Notes: generated from the sequence alone by a model not told the origin. DNA of 64,000 bases from an uncultured Methylococcaceae bacterium (GCA_903928685.1 CAIYRS010000050.1:1-64000), one strand, 5' to 3'. Shown: positions 55,527-64,000, counted from the first letter of the stretch. Numbers and translations: made by a program.

Positions 55527-55787
55527 TTACTGGTCTTCTTTGCTGACTAACTGTTGTTCCATTTCGGCAACGCGTTTTTCCAAGTCTTCGAGTTTGGAGC
55601 GGGTTTTTGCCAGCACCAATTTTTGCACTTCAAATTCTTCGCGGCTGACTAAATCCAGTTTGCTAAAACCACTTTGTAAGATGGCATGGACGTTTTTTTC
55701 CATGTCGTCTTTAATGTGGCTAAAGCCCGGCGGGATAACACCAGCGAGGCGATTGGCTATATCGTCAATAGTTTTTGTATCAAACAT
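55527..55787 (-). CDS. ubiK: Ubiquinone biosynthesis accessory factor UbiK
   Basis: 86-aa BMFP/YqiC-type protein that assists the Ubi complex. FDTKTIDDIANRLAGVIPPG, a membrane-fusion-like helix, and the C-terminal coiled coil (FEVQKLVLAKTRSKLEDLEKRV) are diagnostic. ATG 55787 is the natural start by homology; a TTG seven codons upstream is possible. Confidence 0.92.
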   Translation of the reverse strand: MFDTKTIDDIANRLAGVIPPGFSHIKDDMEKNVHAILQSGFSKLDLVSREEFEVQKLVLAKTRSKLEDLEKRVAEMEQQLVSKEDQ

Positions 55788-55852
55788 AAGGGTATCTCGC
55801 AGTTGCAAACTTACCGCAAGCTAGCGGTAAGTTTTGGTTAGGGGAGTTGCGG

Positions 55853-56437
55853 TTATTCTTCAACAAAATCATGTCCGTCAGCGAGTACATGTTCGCGGCA
55901 GATTCGTTTTGCATCCTGCTGGCTTAGCGGCTGTTGGGTTAAATTGCAGTGGTAATGGTTGTCAATTTCCATGAAGTTAACACAGGAGTGGCAGACCCCA
56001 AAGCTTTTGGCATTATTGCCTTTTTGCAGTTCAATCAATAAGCCGTTTAAGGCCGCTTCTACCGTGGTGAAAGCGCTTTTGGCGACGGCTTCTTGCGCTT
56101 GTTCAAACACATCGATGGGCTTGATTTCGGTTAGCAAATTGCTACCGTCGGTTGTTAATGCCAAATGCACAACCCGCCCGTCTTCTTGATCTTGGGTTTT
56201 TTCGACCAGGTTTTTACGCTCAAGCACTTGGATGGACTGGGAAATAGTGCCTTTAGTCAGGCCCAAGTATTCGGCGACGGCAGCGGGCGTGTCGCTAAAA
56301 CGGTTACAGCTGGCGATATATTCCAGCACTTGGATATGTACGGGCTGTAAACCGATAGCGGCGTATTTTTTCCGCTCCTCAGAGCGGAGCAGGTTAGTGA
56401 TGCGTTCTATCAGTTTAAAAAGGGTCGCGTTTGGCAT
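55853..56437 (-). CDS. MarR-family regulator with C-terminal cysteine cluster
   Basis: 194 aa. A winged-helix MarR domain (about 25-125, with AEYLGLTKGTISQSIQVLERKNLV as recognition region and the DGR wing) is followed by a tail with Cys-x2-Cys-x11-Cys-x15-Cys (CHSC ... HC ... ICREH). The tail may bind zinc or an Fe-S cluster and so sense metal or redox state. The start codon touches the stop codon of speE (TAA-ATG), so the two are coupled. Confidence 0.85.
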   Translation of the reverse strand: MPNATLFKLIERITNLLRSEERKKYAAIGLQPVHIQVLEYIASCNRFSDTPAAVAEYLGLTKGTISQSIQVLERKNLVEKTQDQEDGRVVHLALTTDGSNLLTEIKPIDVFEQAQEAVAKSAFTTVEAALNGLLIELQKGNNAKSFGVCHSCVNFMEIDNHYHCNLTQQPLSQQDAKRICREHVLADGHDFVEE

Positions 56438-57286
56438 TTAGATTGAAAAGGCTTTTTTTACAAACTCAGGTTGGGCTAATGCAGCTTTGTGGATGTCAAC
56501 ATTGTAAAACACCGTGTCAAAGGCTTTATTGGCGGAATCCAATTCGCGGAATTGGCTTAATTCAGTTTTACTGGCGATAGTAGCGCTCCACCAGCCTGAT
56601 GGGTATAGGCATTGTGGGAAAAACAGTGTTTGCAAATGGCTAAAGCCAGCAGAACCCATGGCATCGCGCATTTCACCGATCAGTTTTAAATGCAATAACG
56701 CTGATTCGCTTTGTTGCACGACCATGCCGTTTTCAGACAAACAGTTAAAACAGTCTTGGTAAAACGCTTTGCTGAACAAACCTTGCGCTGGGCCGATCGG
56801 GTCGGTGCTGTCGACAATAATAATATCCACCGAATTAGGCGCGGCATCTTTTACCCATTTAATACCGTCGATAAATTTTAGTTGTGCGCGTGGATCATTA
56901 TTGGATTCGCATAATTCAGGAAAATAAATTTCAGCAAGACGGGTGACGCGCTCGTCAATATCGATCTGTACCGCTTCTTCAACAGTGCTGTGTTTTAAAA
57001 CTTCTTTCAACGTGCCGCAATCGCCGCCGCCGATAATCCATACCCGTTTTGGGTTTGGGTGGGTAAACAACGCTGGGTGGCTCATCATTTCATGGTAGAA
57101 AAAATTGTCGCGGGTTGACACCATAGTGCAACCGTCAATCACCATCAGATTGCCGAAAGATTCGGTTTCATAAATTTCCAAAAATTGGAATTCGGACTGC
57201 TCTTCATGTAATTTTTGTTTTATTTTTAAAGAAAAAGCCGTGCCAGTGTCGGCGGCTTGTTCGGTAAACCACTCTGAAGGATTCAT
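56438..57286 (-). CDS. speE: Polyamine aminopropyltransferase (spermidine synthase)
   Basis: 282-aa enzyme making spermidine from putrescine and decarboxylated SAM. GGGDCGTLKEVLKH, the DSTDPIGPA acidic motif and the N-terminal WFTEQ are typical. ATG 57286 has AGGAAC upstream; the longer frame (to 57349) adds a non-conserved 21 residues. marR follows without a gap. speD is not adjacent. Confidence 0.94.
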   Translation of the reverse strand: MNPSEWFTEQAADTGTAFSLKIKQKLHEEQSEFQFLEIYETESFGNLMVIDGCTMVSTRDNFFYHEMMSHPALFTHPNPKRVWIIGGGDCGTLKEVLKHSTVEEAVQIDIDERVTRLAEIYFPELCESNNDPRAQLKFIDGIKWVKDAAPNSVDIIIVDSTDPIGPAQGLFSKAFYQDCFNCLSENGMVVQQSESALLHLKLIGEMRDAMGSAGFSHLQTLFFPQCLYPSGWWSATIASKTELSQFRELDSANKAFDTVFYNVDIHKAALAQPEFVKKAFSI

Positions 57287-57416
57287 TGTTGTTCCTGATA
57301 AAATAAACGAGACCGACATTATAAAGTAATTCCTAGCACACGGGGACAATGGCGTTTATCCGATACTTTATATAACAGGCTTAAATCCCGCGCTTTTTAT
57401 ACCAACTGAGATGTAA

Positions 57417-58019
57417 ATGAAGATTTTGTTACTGCTGCTTGCCATTATCGCCCCTAACTTATGTACTGCGGCGCTTTATAAATGTGAGCTTGATGGTAAA
57501 ACCACTTACCAAACCCAAGTTTGTCCTGACCAGCAACAAGCCACTGAAGTAGACTTGCCCGCCGCTGTTGTAATCACCCCGCCCGCCCCATCCTTACCTG
57601 CACCGAAAGCCGCGCCGATTGTTATCGAGCGCGATGCCCACGGGCATATCAAACGTAGCGAAGCGGCAAAAAACCAATTTAAAGCCCAACATCCTTGTCC
57701 CGCCAATGGCAAACGCTTTGGCTCTTGTCGCGGCTATGTGATTGACCATATCAAAGCGCTGGCTTGTGGCGGTGCAGATGACCCTAGCAATATGCAGTGG
57801 CAATCGCTAGCTGAAGGAAAGGCGAAAGATAAATGGGAGCAGGATGGTTGCCAGATGAGCGCCAGCAAAACCGTGGTTACAGAAAAATCCAGCAAATCGG
57901 CTAGCCAGCAGCGGCGTTATAACAGTCATCGTGGTTCATCAAGAATTTACATCGGCCCGCGTGGTGGTCGATATGTGATTACCGCCAACGGACAGAAACG
58001 TTATTTGCCCAAAAATTAA
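57417..58019 (+). CDS. Secreted HNH-type nuclease with PBCV-like basic tail
   Basis: 200 aa. Signal peptide MKILLLLLAIIAPNLCTA, then a DUF4124-like segment (LYKCELDGKTTYQTQVC), a Pro-rich linker, and an HNH core with VIDHIKALACGGADDPSNMQW. The C-terminal IYIGPRGGRYVITANGQKRY resembles the PBCV basic adaptor motif (GPRGGRY). Probably a periplasmic or extracellular DNase, but the DNA substrate and purpose (nutrition, defence or competition) are unknown. Monocistronic. Confidence 0.82.
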   Translation: MKILLLLLAIIAPNLCTAALYKCELDGKTTYQTQVCPDQQQATEVDLPAAVVITPPAPSLPAPKAAPIVIERDAHGHIKRSEAAKNQFKAQHPCPANGKRFGSCRGYVIDHIKALACGGADDPSNMQWQSLAEGKAKDKWEQDGCQMSASKTVVTEKSSKSASQQRRYNSHRGSSRIYIGPRGGRYVITANGQKRYLPKN

Positions 58020-58068
58020 TGGCTTAGAGTGCGGCGATGGCTGCCACACCCTAATTTGATTAAGGCAG

Positions 58069-58158
58069 TTATAAAACCAACATCACCAAAAAGCTAAACA
58101 CAATAAAGCTAATCATGATGTAAAACACTTTGTATGAGTCTTCAAATTTATAGAACAT
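58069..58158 (-). CDS. 29-aa single-span membrane peptide
   Basis: MFYKFEDSYKVFYIMISFIV followed by FSFLVMLVL: a short amphipathic start and one hydrophobic helix. GGGGGA lies six bases before the ATG, and the reading frame ends cleanly. Isolated, on the minus strand. Too short for most gene finders; function unknown. Confidence 0.5.
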   Translation of the reverse strand: MFYKFEDSYKVFYIMISFIVFSFLVMLVL

Positions 58159-58512
58159 GGCGAATCCCCCAGCAGTTTTTATAAGATATTTTTTACTTGA
58201 CCTTCTAATATATCCGCCGATTTTTGAATGACAAATCGGCATTTAAAGCCAAATTACCGCAATCCAAAATTATTAGGCCATTACAAAGGAATACAGATAG
58301 TAAAGAAGCAACTAACTGTCCATGCAACCGAAAAGCAAGTAACTAGAGAAAAGACTGACAGATTTTTGCCGATATAGCTTCCCGCTACTAAAGCAATTCA
58401 AAAACTCTTAGTTTTTTGGCTATACTAACTACAAGTTTTAATCGACATTCACCGCAACCACCGTGATTCGATAAACACCTTCCTTTTTAGCCAACCTGCC
58501 TAGGCAAAACCT
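58159..58512. other. Gap between the 29-aa gene and yifB
   Basis: No other gene seen. A sigma-70-like pair TTCAAA (58397-58402) and TATACT (58421-58426) with 18-bp spacing is a candidate yifB promoter. Confidence 0.35.
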
Positions 58513-60024
58513 ATGTCCTTAGCCATCATCTATAGCCGAGGGCGATCCGGCATCACCGCCCCGTTAGTCACTGTTGAAGTCCACGTCAGCAACGGCTTGC
58601 CGTCTTTATCCATCGTCGGCTTACCGGAAACCGCCGTTAAAGAAAGCAAAGACCGCGTACGCGGCGCCTTACTCAACTCTAATTTTGAATTCCCCGCCCA
58701 ACGCATCACCGTCAACCTCGCCCCCGCCGACCTGCCGAAAGAAGGCGGGCGATTTGATCTCGCCATTGCCCTCGGCATACTCGCCGCGTCCGGGCAAATC
58801 CCCACCGCCAAGCTCAGCGAATACGAATGCGTTGGCGAACTGTCATTAGGTGGCGAATTACGCGCCATCAACGGCGTGTTGCCCGTCGCCCTACAAGCCC
58901 GCGACCACGGGCGCAAACTCATCCTGCCCAAACAAAACACCGCCGAAGCCGCGTTAATTAACGATATAGAAATTATCCCCGCCGAGCATTTGCTGGCGGT
59001 TTGCGCCCATCTCAGCGGACAAACCACCATCCCCAGCAGCCATCAAGACCTCAGCCCAATACGCAGCAACACCGACATCGATTTTGCCGATGTCCACGGG
59101 CAATACCAAATCAAACGCGCTTTTGAAATTGCCGCCGCAGGTGCACACAACTTGCTGATGTTGGGCCCGCCCGGCACAGGCAAATCCATGCTTGCTGCAC
59201 GGATGCCGACCATATTGCCACCACTATCCGAACAACAAGCGCAAGAAAGCGCCGCCATCGCCTCGGTCAGCGAACAGGGCTTGGATATTAACAACTGGCT
59301 ACAGCCGCCATTTCGCGCCCCGCACCATACCGCTTCCGCAGCAGCCTTGGTTGGCGGTGGCAGTAATCCCAAACCGGGGGAAATATCTCTCGCCCACAAC
59401 GGAACGTTATTTTTAGATGAATTGCCGGAATTTGACCGCAAAGTGTTGGAAGTGCTGCGCGAACCGCTGGAAACAGGCCACATCACCATCTCCCGCGCCA
59501 ACCGCCAAGCCGACTTCCCTGCCCGCTTCCAACTGATCGCCGCCATGAACCCCTGCCCTTGCGGCTATCTCGGCGATGCATCTGGTCGCTGCCATTGCAC
59601 CTCAGAACAAGTAGCACGCTATCGAGCAAAAATCTCCGGACCATTGTTAGACAGAATCGACATGCACTTGGATGTCCCCAGAGTTGCCATCGAAATTTTG
59701 CGCAAAGGCACACCGCAAGGCGAAGAATCCAGCGCCACCATCCGCCAGCGCGTTATCACCGCCCGCAACCTCGCCTTAGCCCGCAGCAACAAAGCCAACG
59801 CCGCGCTATCCGCCAAAGAAGTTAAACAGTTTTGTGGTTTGTCAGAATCAGGACATCAACTCTTAGAGCAAGCCATGGAAAAACTCGGCCTATCACACCG
59901 CGCCTACCATCGCATCTTAAAACTAGCCCGCACCATCGCCGACCTTGCAGGCTCAACAGAAATTGAAATTAATCATTTGAGCGAAGCCATCAGTTACCGA
60001 AAATTGGATAGGCATAGTCATTAA
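58513..60024 (+). CDS. comM: YifB/ComM-family Mg-chelatase-like ATPase
   Basis: 503 aa. An N-terminal Lon-like/ChlI domain (SRGRSGITAPLVTVEVHVS), then the AAA+ module with Walker A GPPGTGKS (about 220) and Walker B LFLDELPEF. The C-terminal zinc-finger-like CPCGYLGD is followed by the RYRAKISGPLLDRIDMH arginine-finger region. ComM is a hexameric helicase aiding branch migration in natural transformation. Single gene. Confidence 0.94.
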   Translation: MSLAIIYSRGRSGITAPLVTVEVHVSNGLPSLSIVGLPETAVKESKDRVRGALLNSNFEFPAQRITVNLAPADLPKEGGRFDLAIALGILAASGQIPTAKLSEYECVGELSLGGELRAINGVLPVALQARDHGRKLILPKQNTAEAALINDIEIIPAEHLLAVCAHLSGQTTIPSSHQDLSPIRSNTDIDFADVHGQYQIKRAFEIAAAGAHNLLMLGPPGTGKSMLAARMPTILPPLSEQQAQESAAIASVSEQGLDINNWLQPPFRAPHHTASAAALVGGGSNPKPGEISLAHNGTLFLDELPEFDRKVLEVLREPLETGHITISRANRQADFPARFQLIAAMNPCPCGYLGDASGRCHCTSEQVARYRAKISGPLLDRIDMHLDVPRVAIEILRKGTPQGEESSATIRQRVITARNLALARSNKANAALSAKEVKQFCGLSESGHQLLEQAMEKLGLSHRAYHRILKLARTIADLAGSTEIEINHLSEAISYRKLDRHSH

Positions 60025-60246
60025 AAAATTGCTGAACCTATCTATCCCGCTCATGCTTCTACAAGATCAGCATGAACGGCTTGTGTTACTTAAATTAACG
60101 ATATTAGCTTCAATTCACCATCCCGCATTTATTCATACAACATCAACACATACGTTATTGATGTTTCATATACGATTACTCAAGCCTTCACTGGTTTTAA
60201 TGGCAAAAAGCTACCAAAAAAAACAGTTACTTTTGCCTTGATTGGA

Positions 60247-61032
60247 TTAATCCAAATTGCCTACTTCAGTAGCCGTCAACGCGCGGCTCCAAATTCTTAC
60301 TTCATCAATATCACCTTCAAAATGGCCATTGGTATAAGTGCCTGCAATTTCTGGATCATCAGCATAGCAAACTGAGCCATCGTCATAGGTGCCGATATAT
60401 AAATCTTTAAAGGTGTAATCGTTATAAGCAATTGCCCGTGTTTCTGCCGTGCCTGTACCAGATTGCACACCATCCACATAGAGCCTTACAGTTTTTCTAT
60501 CATAGGTGCCAACCAAATGATGCCAGCTACCATCCCACACAGTGGCTGCCAGTGCCACGGGCGATTCTACATACTCACCTTTTGCAGGGGAGACATAAAA
60601 AGCTACGTCGCCACCTCGGCTATACAGTGCGTAGGCCGCAGTGCTGCAGCTATAACCACTTTTGGTGACGATATATTGAATGAGATCAGCATTTGCCGCC
60701 GCTGTACCTTTTACCCAAGCTTCAACGGTTATTCTTGCAGGCTGATGAACCGGGCTGTAAGGCACTCGCACAAAGCTGTTATTACCATCAAAACGTAAAG
60801 CAGGATTATCAAAACGGCGGGCAATCCATGTCGGGTCAGTCAACTCAGCAACGGTGGATGCTGTTGCACCCAATTGCGCGGTTTTATTGTTTCCTGAAAC
60901 ATCTAAGGTTTTTTGGCCTTTGCCTTCATCAAAATGCCAGTTGCCGACAATTGCGGTAACAGGTGCTACAGCAAACGCTTGGGCGCTGCCAAAAACAGTG
61001 AGGGCTATTGCAAATTTAGTTAATGCTTTCAT
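60247..61032 (-). CDS. Secreted LamG/concanavalin-like protein
   Basis: 261 aa. Signal peptide MKALTKFAIALTVFGSAQAFA, then a single LamG-like jellyroll: GNWHFDEG, ALRFDGNNSFVRVPYS, ITVEAWVKG, SWHHLVGTYDRKTVRLYVDG and the closing GDIDEVRIWSRALTATEV. These domains bind carbohydrate or surface ligands. No catalytic domain is attached. Divergent from the PQQ dehydrogenase across 540 bp. Confidence 0.88.
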   Translation of the reverse strand: MKALTKFAIALTVFGSAQAFAVAPVTAIVGNWHFDEGKGQKTLDVSGNNKTAQLGATASTVAELTDPTWIARRFDNPALRFDGNNSFVRVPYSPVHQPARITVEAWVKGTAAANADLIQYIVTKSGYSCSTAAYALYSRGGDVAFYVSPAKGEYVESPVALAATVWDGSWHHLVGTYDRKTVRLYVDGVQSGTGTAETRAIAYNDYTFKDLYIGTYDDGSVCYADDPEIAGTYTNGHFEGDIDEVRIWSRALTATEVGNLD

Positions 61033-61571
61033 GTCGTTATCCTTTTAAATGGTTTAATTACTTTGAGATTAATGCCGTCAGATGCTTGATTGCTTTGGCT
61101 TTTTGCTGATGCCATGTCGGTGTAACTAAAAATCAAAATCTGAAAACACGCCAATAAAATACCATAAAGAATCCAAATAAAATATTTCTCTCTGGCATTT
61201 TGTCGAGACAATCACAGTTATTTGGCAAGTAACAACCCCGCAATTATTAGCAAATAAGCCTTTTTATCCCGCAAAAAATGTAGACAACAATTGCGGTGAA
61301 AATAGTTTTTTTAGCATCTTTATTTTCAAATAAAACATAAGTAATTGTTATTTAATAACAATTACTTATGGCATAAGCATTGCTCTAGTATTACCAGCCC
61401 TGTGGCAATGGTTAAATCAGATTTTCCCTAAATAAACATTGCAACAGAAAAAAGCACTTTCTTAAGTTAACCTTTAAATAGATGGCGTTAACAAACCCGT
61501 GAGACAACCTCACAAATACCGAATTAAATCATTGTTTTAATGATATTTTCTCTTTTTTAGGAGCCAATTAG
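61033..61571. other. Divergent intergenic region LamG / PQQ dehydrogenase
   Basis: An AT-rich 539-bp gap with promoters expected in both directions. It holds the 35-bp perfect palindrome (61336-61370). The AGGAG ribosome-binding site of the dehydrogenase is at 61559-61563. No small gene is convincing. Confidence 0.5.
61336..61370. promoter_or_regulatory. 35-bp perfect palindrome
   Basis: Arms CATAAGTAATTGTTATT and exact complement around a single T. It lies 200 bp upstream of the PQQ dehydrogenase and about 300 bp upstream of the divergent LamG gene. It has no T tract, so a terminator is unlikely; a dimeric regulator site is possible. Confidence 0.6.
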
Positions 61572-63398
61572 ATGATAGACAGAAAATCACCTTGTGATAC
61601 CAAAGAACCGCGTCATCGCCCAAATATAAAGTCGGCACTAAACCAAGGCAGCGTGATGCTGGCACTGTTGTTAACCGCAAGCGGGTTTGCAGAAGCAGCA
61701 AGCACTGGGGCAGCGGCAGGCGGACAGTGGCAAACCGCTGGCGGCACAGCGCAAGGCACTCGTTTTAGTGCACTTAAAGACATTAACACCACCAACGTAA
61801 AACAGTTAAAAGAAGAATTCGCCTTAAAAACCCCTGTTAAAGGCCGCTTTATGGGCGAGCCCTTGGTGGTTGGCAATATGCTTTACGTGGTTACGCCTTT
61901 CCCCAATAGACTGATTGCCTATGACCTTAGCAATAAAGGCAAAATCAAATGGACATATTCCTCTGGCATCGACCGTTATGCCAAAGGCGCAAATTGCTGC
62001 GGCGGCATCAATCGTGGCGCGGCTTATGCCGATGGCAAAGTTGTCTTTAACTTGCTAGACAATACTGTGGTGGCTGTCGATGCTGTCACGGGCAAGCAAG
62101 TCTGGCGCAGAAATCTTGCCGATCCGCATACAGGTGTCACCATGACGGTTGCGCCGATTATTGTGAAAGGCAAAGTGATTACCGCATCGTCCAGTGGCGA
62201 GATGGGCGTACGCGGTTGGATTCAAGCACTTGACCTGAAAACCGGCACTCCACTCTGGCGCGCCTACAATACTGGCCCGGATGCGGATGTGTTGATCGAC
62301 CAAAAATTCCGCGATAACTCTATTTACTACAAAGGCCAAAAAGATCTTGGCGCGACTACTTGGCCCAACAAACGCGGCTGGTTGCTGGGTGGCAGTGCCG
62401 CTTGGGCGTACCTCACTTACGATCCTGAACTGGATTTACTGTTCTACGGCACTAGCCAACCAGGCGTGTGGAATGCCGATATGCGTAAAGGTGACAACAA
62501 ATGGGGAGCATCCATTTTTGCCAGAAAACCGGATACCGGGACAGCGGTCTGGGCTTATCAATTTACCCCGCACGATAGCTGGGATTACGATGCCGCCACT
62601 GAAAACATCGCCGTTAACCAAACGGTAACCGTCAACGGCATCAGCCATAACAAGCTACTGGTACATTTCAATAAAAACGGTTTTGCCTATGTGTTTGACC
62701 GCATGACAGGTGAAGTTTTAAAAGCCCCGCAATTTGGTGCCGAAGTTAATTGGGCGGCAAAAATTGATTTCAGCGTCGATGCCAAAACCGGACTGCCTTC
62801 GGTATTGCCAGCGATTGATGAAAATATGCGCGTACATGAAGGCAAAGTGACTGAAAACATCTGCCCTTCTGTGCTTGGTGCAAAAGGTTGGGAGCCAGGG
62901 GCGTTCTCGCCTGATACCAATTTGTTTTATATGCCAACCTTTAACTTGTGCAGTAATTTGGAAGCGTTGCGGGCGGAATTCATTTCCGGCGCACCGTATA
63001 TGGGTACGGATTACAGCATTAAACCCGGCAAAGATATGACTTACGTCAGCGAGTTGATTGCTTGGGATGCCACAGCCACTGATCCAAAGCTGCATAAAAA
63101 ATGGGGCGTTAAAGAACCCGCAATGATTTACGGGGGCGTGTTAAGTACACGTGGCGGCTTGGTTTTTTACACCACACAAGCGCAAGATTTTCTTAAATTG
63201 CCACCCGCTTTGAAGGCTTTGGATGCCCAAAACGGCACACCATTATGGAATGTCACCTTGCAATGTAACACCGTCGGCAACCCGATTAGTTTCCAAGGGC
63301 CTGATAAAAAACAACGTATCGCGGTGTTTAGTGATGATGCTTGTACGGGCAAAAAAGTCACCACGGGCGGCACAGTCCATGTCTACAAACTGCCTTAA
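61572..63398 (+). CDS. PQQ-dependent methanol/ethanol-type dehydrogenase
   Basis: 608-aa periplasmic quinoprotein alcohol dehydrogenase. A long n-region is followed by a hydrophobic signal (VMLALLLTASGFAEA), then an eight-bladed propeller. Vicinal C142-C143 (GANCCGG) form the usual disulfide ring, GEMGVRGW supplies the metal Glu, and the active-site triplet is W337-DYD (D338, D340). The second Asp is the lanthanide-type signature of XoxF. However, the Asn of the usual YGSGNP motif is Gln here (YGTSQP). It is XoxF-like, but the exact subgroup and substrate are unclear. An XoxJ-like gene follows. Confidence 0.9.
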   Translation: MIDRKSPCDTKEPRHRPNIKSALNQGSVMLALLLTASGFAEAASTGAAAGGQWQTAGGTAQGTRFSALKDINTTNVKQLKEEFALKTPVKGRFMGEPLVVGNMLYVVTPFPNRLIAYDLSNKGKIKWTYSSGIDRYAKGANCCGGINRGAAYADGKVVFNLLDNTVVAVDAVTGKQVWRRNLADPHTGVTMTVAPIIVKGKVITASSSGEMGVRGWIQALDLKTGTPLWRAYNTGPDADVLIDQKFRDNSIYYKGQKDLGATTWPNKRGWLLGGSAAWAYLTYDPELDLLFYGTSQPGVWNADMRKGDNKWGASIFARKPDTGTAVWAYQFTPHDSWDYDAATENIAVNQTVTVNGISHNKLLVHFNKNGFAYVFDRMTGEVLKAPQFGAEVNWAAKIDFSVDAKTGLPSVLPAIDENMRVHEGKVTENICPSVLGAKGWEPGAFSPDTNLFYMPTFNLCSNLEALRAEFISGAPYMGTDYSIKPGKDMTYVSELIAWDATATDPKLHKKWGVKEPAMIYGGVLSTRGGLVFYTTQAQDFLKLPPALKALDAQNGTPLWNVTLQCNTVGNPISFQGPDKKQRIAVFSDDACTGKKVTTGGTVHVYKLP

Positions 63399-63424
63399 CC
63401 GCCAGTTTGCAAGGTAACTTCGGC

Positions 63425-64000
63425 ATGAAGCGACATTCCCAGCGCATAAAATCCGCCACTGCTGCGTTGCTGCTTATGGCAACCATGACAGCGGAAAGCA
63501 GTGAATTCCGCGTTTGTGCAGAACCGGACAACCTGCCCTATTCCAATCGCTTACGGGAAGGTTTTGAAAACAAAATTGCGGCGCTGCTTGCCAAAGATTT
63601 ACACGCCAAGCTGCGTTTCACTTGGCAAAAACAACGGCAAGGCTATATTCGGGAAACCCTCAATGCCGGGCTTTGCGATGTGGTTATGGGTGTGCCTTTC
63701 GGTTATCAACGGGTGCTATCAACGCAACCGTATTACCGCTCCGGCTATGTCTACATTAGCAAAAGTCAGCGTCATCTGAATTTGCAATCGTTTGATGATC
63801 CGGTACTGAAAACCCTAAAGATTGGCTTGCACGCCATCGGCAATGACGGCGCAAACTCACCACCTGCCCATGCGCTTGCTGGTCGCGGCATTGTCGATAA
63901 CGTCGTTGGCTATTCTATGTGGGGAGAGGCCAGCGTTAAAAACCCGCAAGGCCAACTGATTGCTGCCGTCGCCAAAGGTGAAATCGACATCGCGATGGTT
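63425..64000 (+). CDS. XoxJ/MoxJ-like periplasmic binding protein (truncated by window)
   Basis: 192 residues to the window edge, frame open to the last base. A signal-like start (SATAALLLMATMTAESSE) is followed by FRVCAEPDNLPYSN and FTWQKQRQGYIRETL, which match the quinoprotein-dehydrogenase-associated substrate-binding family (MxaJ/XoxJ). XoxJ is thought to assist activation of the partner MDH. It begins 26 bp after the PQQ dehydrogenase. A cytochrome cL (xoxG) might follow outside the window. Confidence 0.88.
   Translation, partial: MKRHSQRIKSATAALLLMATMTAESSEFRVCAEPDNLPYSNRLREGFENKIAALLAKDLHAKLRFTWQKQRQGYIRETLNAGLCDVVMGVPFGYQRVLSTQPYYRSGYVYISKSQRHLNLQSFDDPVLKTLKIGLHAIGNDGANSPPAHALAGRGIVDNVVGYSMWGEASVKNPQGQLIAAVAKGEIDIAMV

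Noticed and set aside
60029-60241. 70-aa frame after yifB
   Set aside because: Low-complexity His/Leu-rich translation, no ribosome-binding site and no family resemblance.

Overview
The window looks like a chromosomal segment of a gammaproteobacterial methanotroph or close relative (Methylococcales-like), with roughly half G+C by eye. The basis is the combination of an Azotobacter-type molybdenum nitrogenase region, a complete glycogen pathway, a PQQ methanol/ethanol-type dehydrogenase with the lanthanide-type Asp-Tyr-Asp motif followed by a XoxJ-like binding protein, and ordinary gammaproteobacterial housekeeping genes. The genus cannot be fixed from sequence reading alone. I found no rRNA, tRNA, CRISPR array, phage or intact insertion sequence.

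Layout. 0.3-7.5 kb: relA, then the compact run miaB-phoH-ybeY-corC-galE. 7.5-16.6 kb: cmoA, then two divergent glycogen groups, malQ-GH57-glgC (minus) and glgB-glgA (plus), closed by a strong terminator. 16.9-34 kb: mixed genes, namely a large RTX protein with RCC1-like repeats, an outer-membrane barrel, a fused transporter/spermidine-synthase-like protein, a TM2 protein, UspA, a stand-alone second EF-G, an oxidoreductase, glyoxalase II, a solitary RecC and a small membrane protein. 34.2-36.1 kb: hypE between two copies of a 300-bp structured direct repeat, with a run of ten C near the start of the gene.

36.1-54.4 kb is the nitrogen-fixation region, made of two converging transcription units. 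The plus unit is nifV, a 52-aa protein, cysE/nifP, a TPR-like protein, a 36-aa membrane peptide, nifW, nifZ, nifM, clpX2, a glutaredoxin-BolA fusion, nifF, a Rieske protein, rseC and two small proteins. The minus unit is nifH, nifD, nifK, nifT, a ferredoxin, nafY/nifY, an 88-aa protein, lrv and a 328-aa protein, followed by nif11. Each unit starts at a readable sigma-54 promoter (GG-N10-GC) with a NifA-type TGT-N10-ACA site about 85-100 bp upstream. Together the units supply the nitrogenase structural proteins (HDK), Fe-protein and P-cluster maturation (M, Z, W), homocitrate (V), cysteine for Fe-S assembly (CysE, Grx-BolA) and electron carriers (NifF, ferredoxin, Rieske). nifENXB, nifUS, nifA and the rnf genes are not in the window.

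Almost every non-coding gap in the nif region is filled by a palindromic repeat. At least five families occur here, and some are also present outside the region. 54.4-61 kb: an Mrr-type nuclease, ubiK, a MarR regulator with a cysteine cluster, speE, a secreted HNH nuclease with a PBCV-like basic tail, a 29-aa membrane peptide, yifB/comM and a LamG protein. 61.3-64 kb: a 35-bp perfect palindrome, the PQQ dehydrogenase and a truncated xoxJ-like gene at the window edge.

The points most worth following are the 300-bp structured repeat pair around hypE with its slippage-prone C10 tract, the repeat punctuation of the nif operons, the Grx-BolA fusion, the altered RKH loop of the nif ClpX, the unannotated small nif peptides, and the Asn-to-Gln change at a metal-ligand position of the PQQ dehydrogenase.
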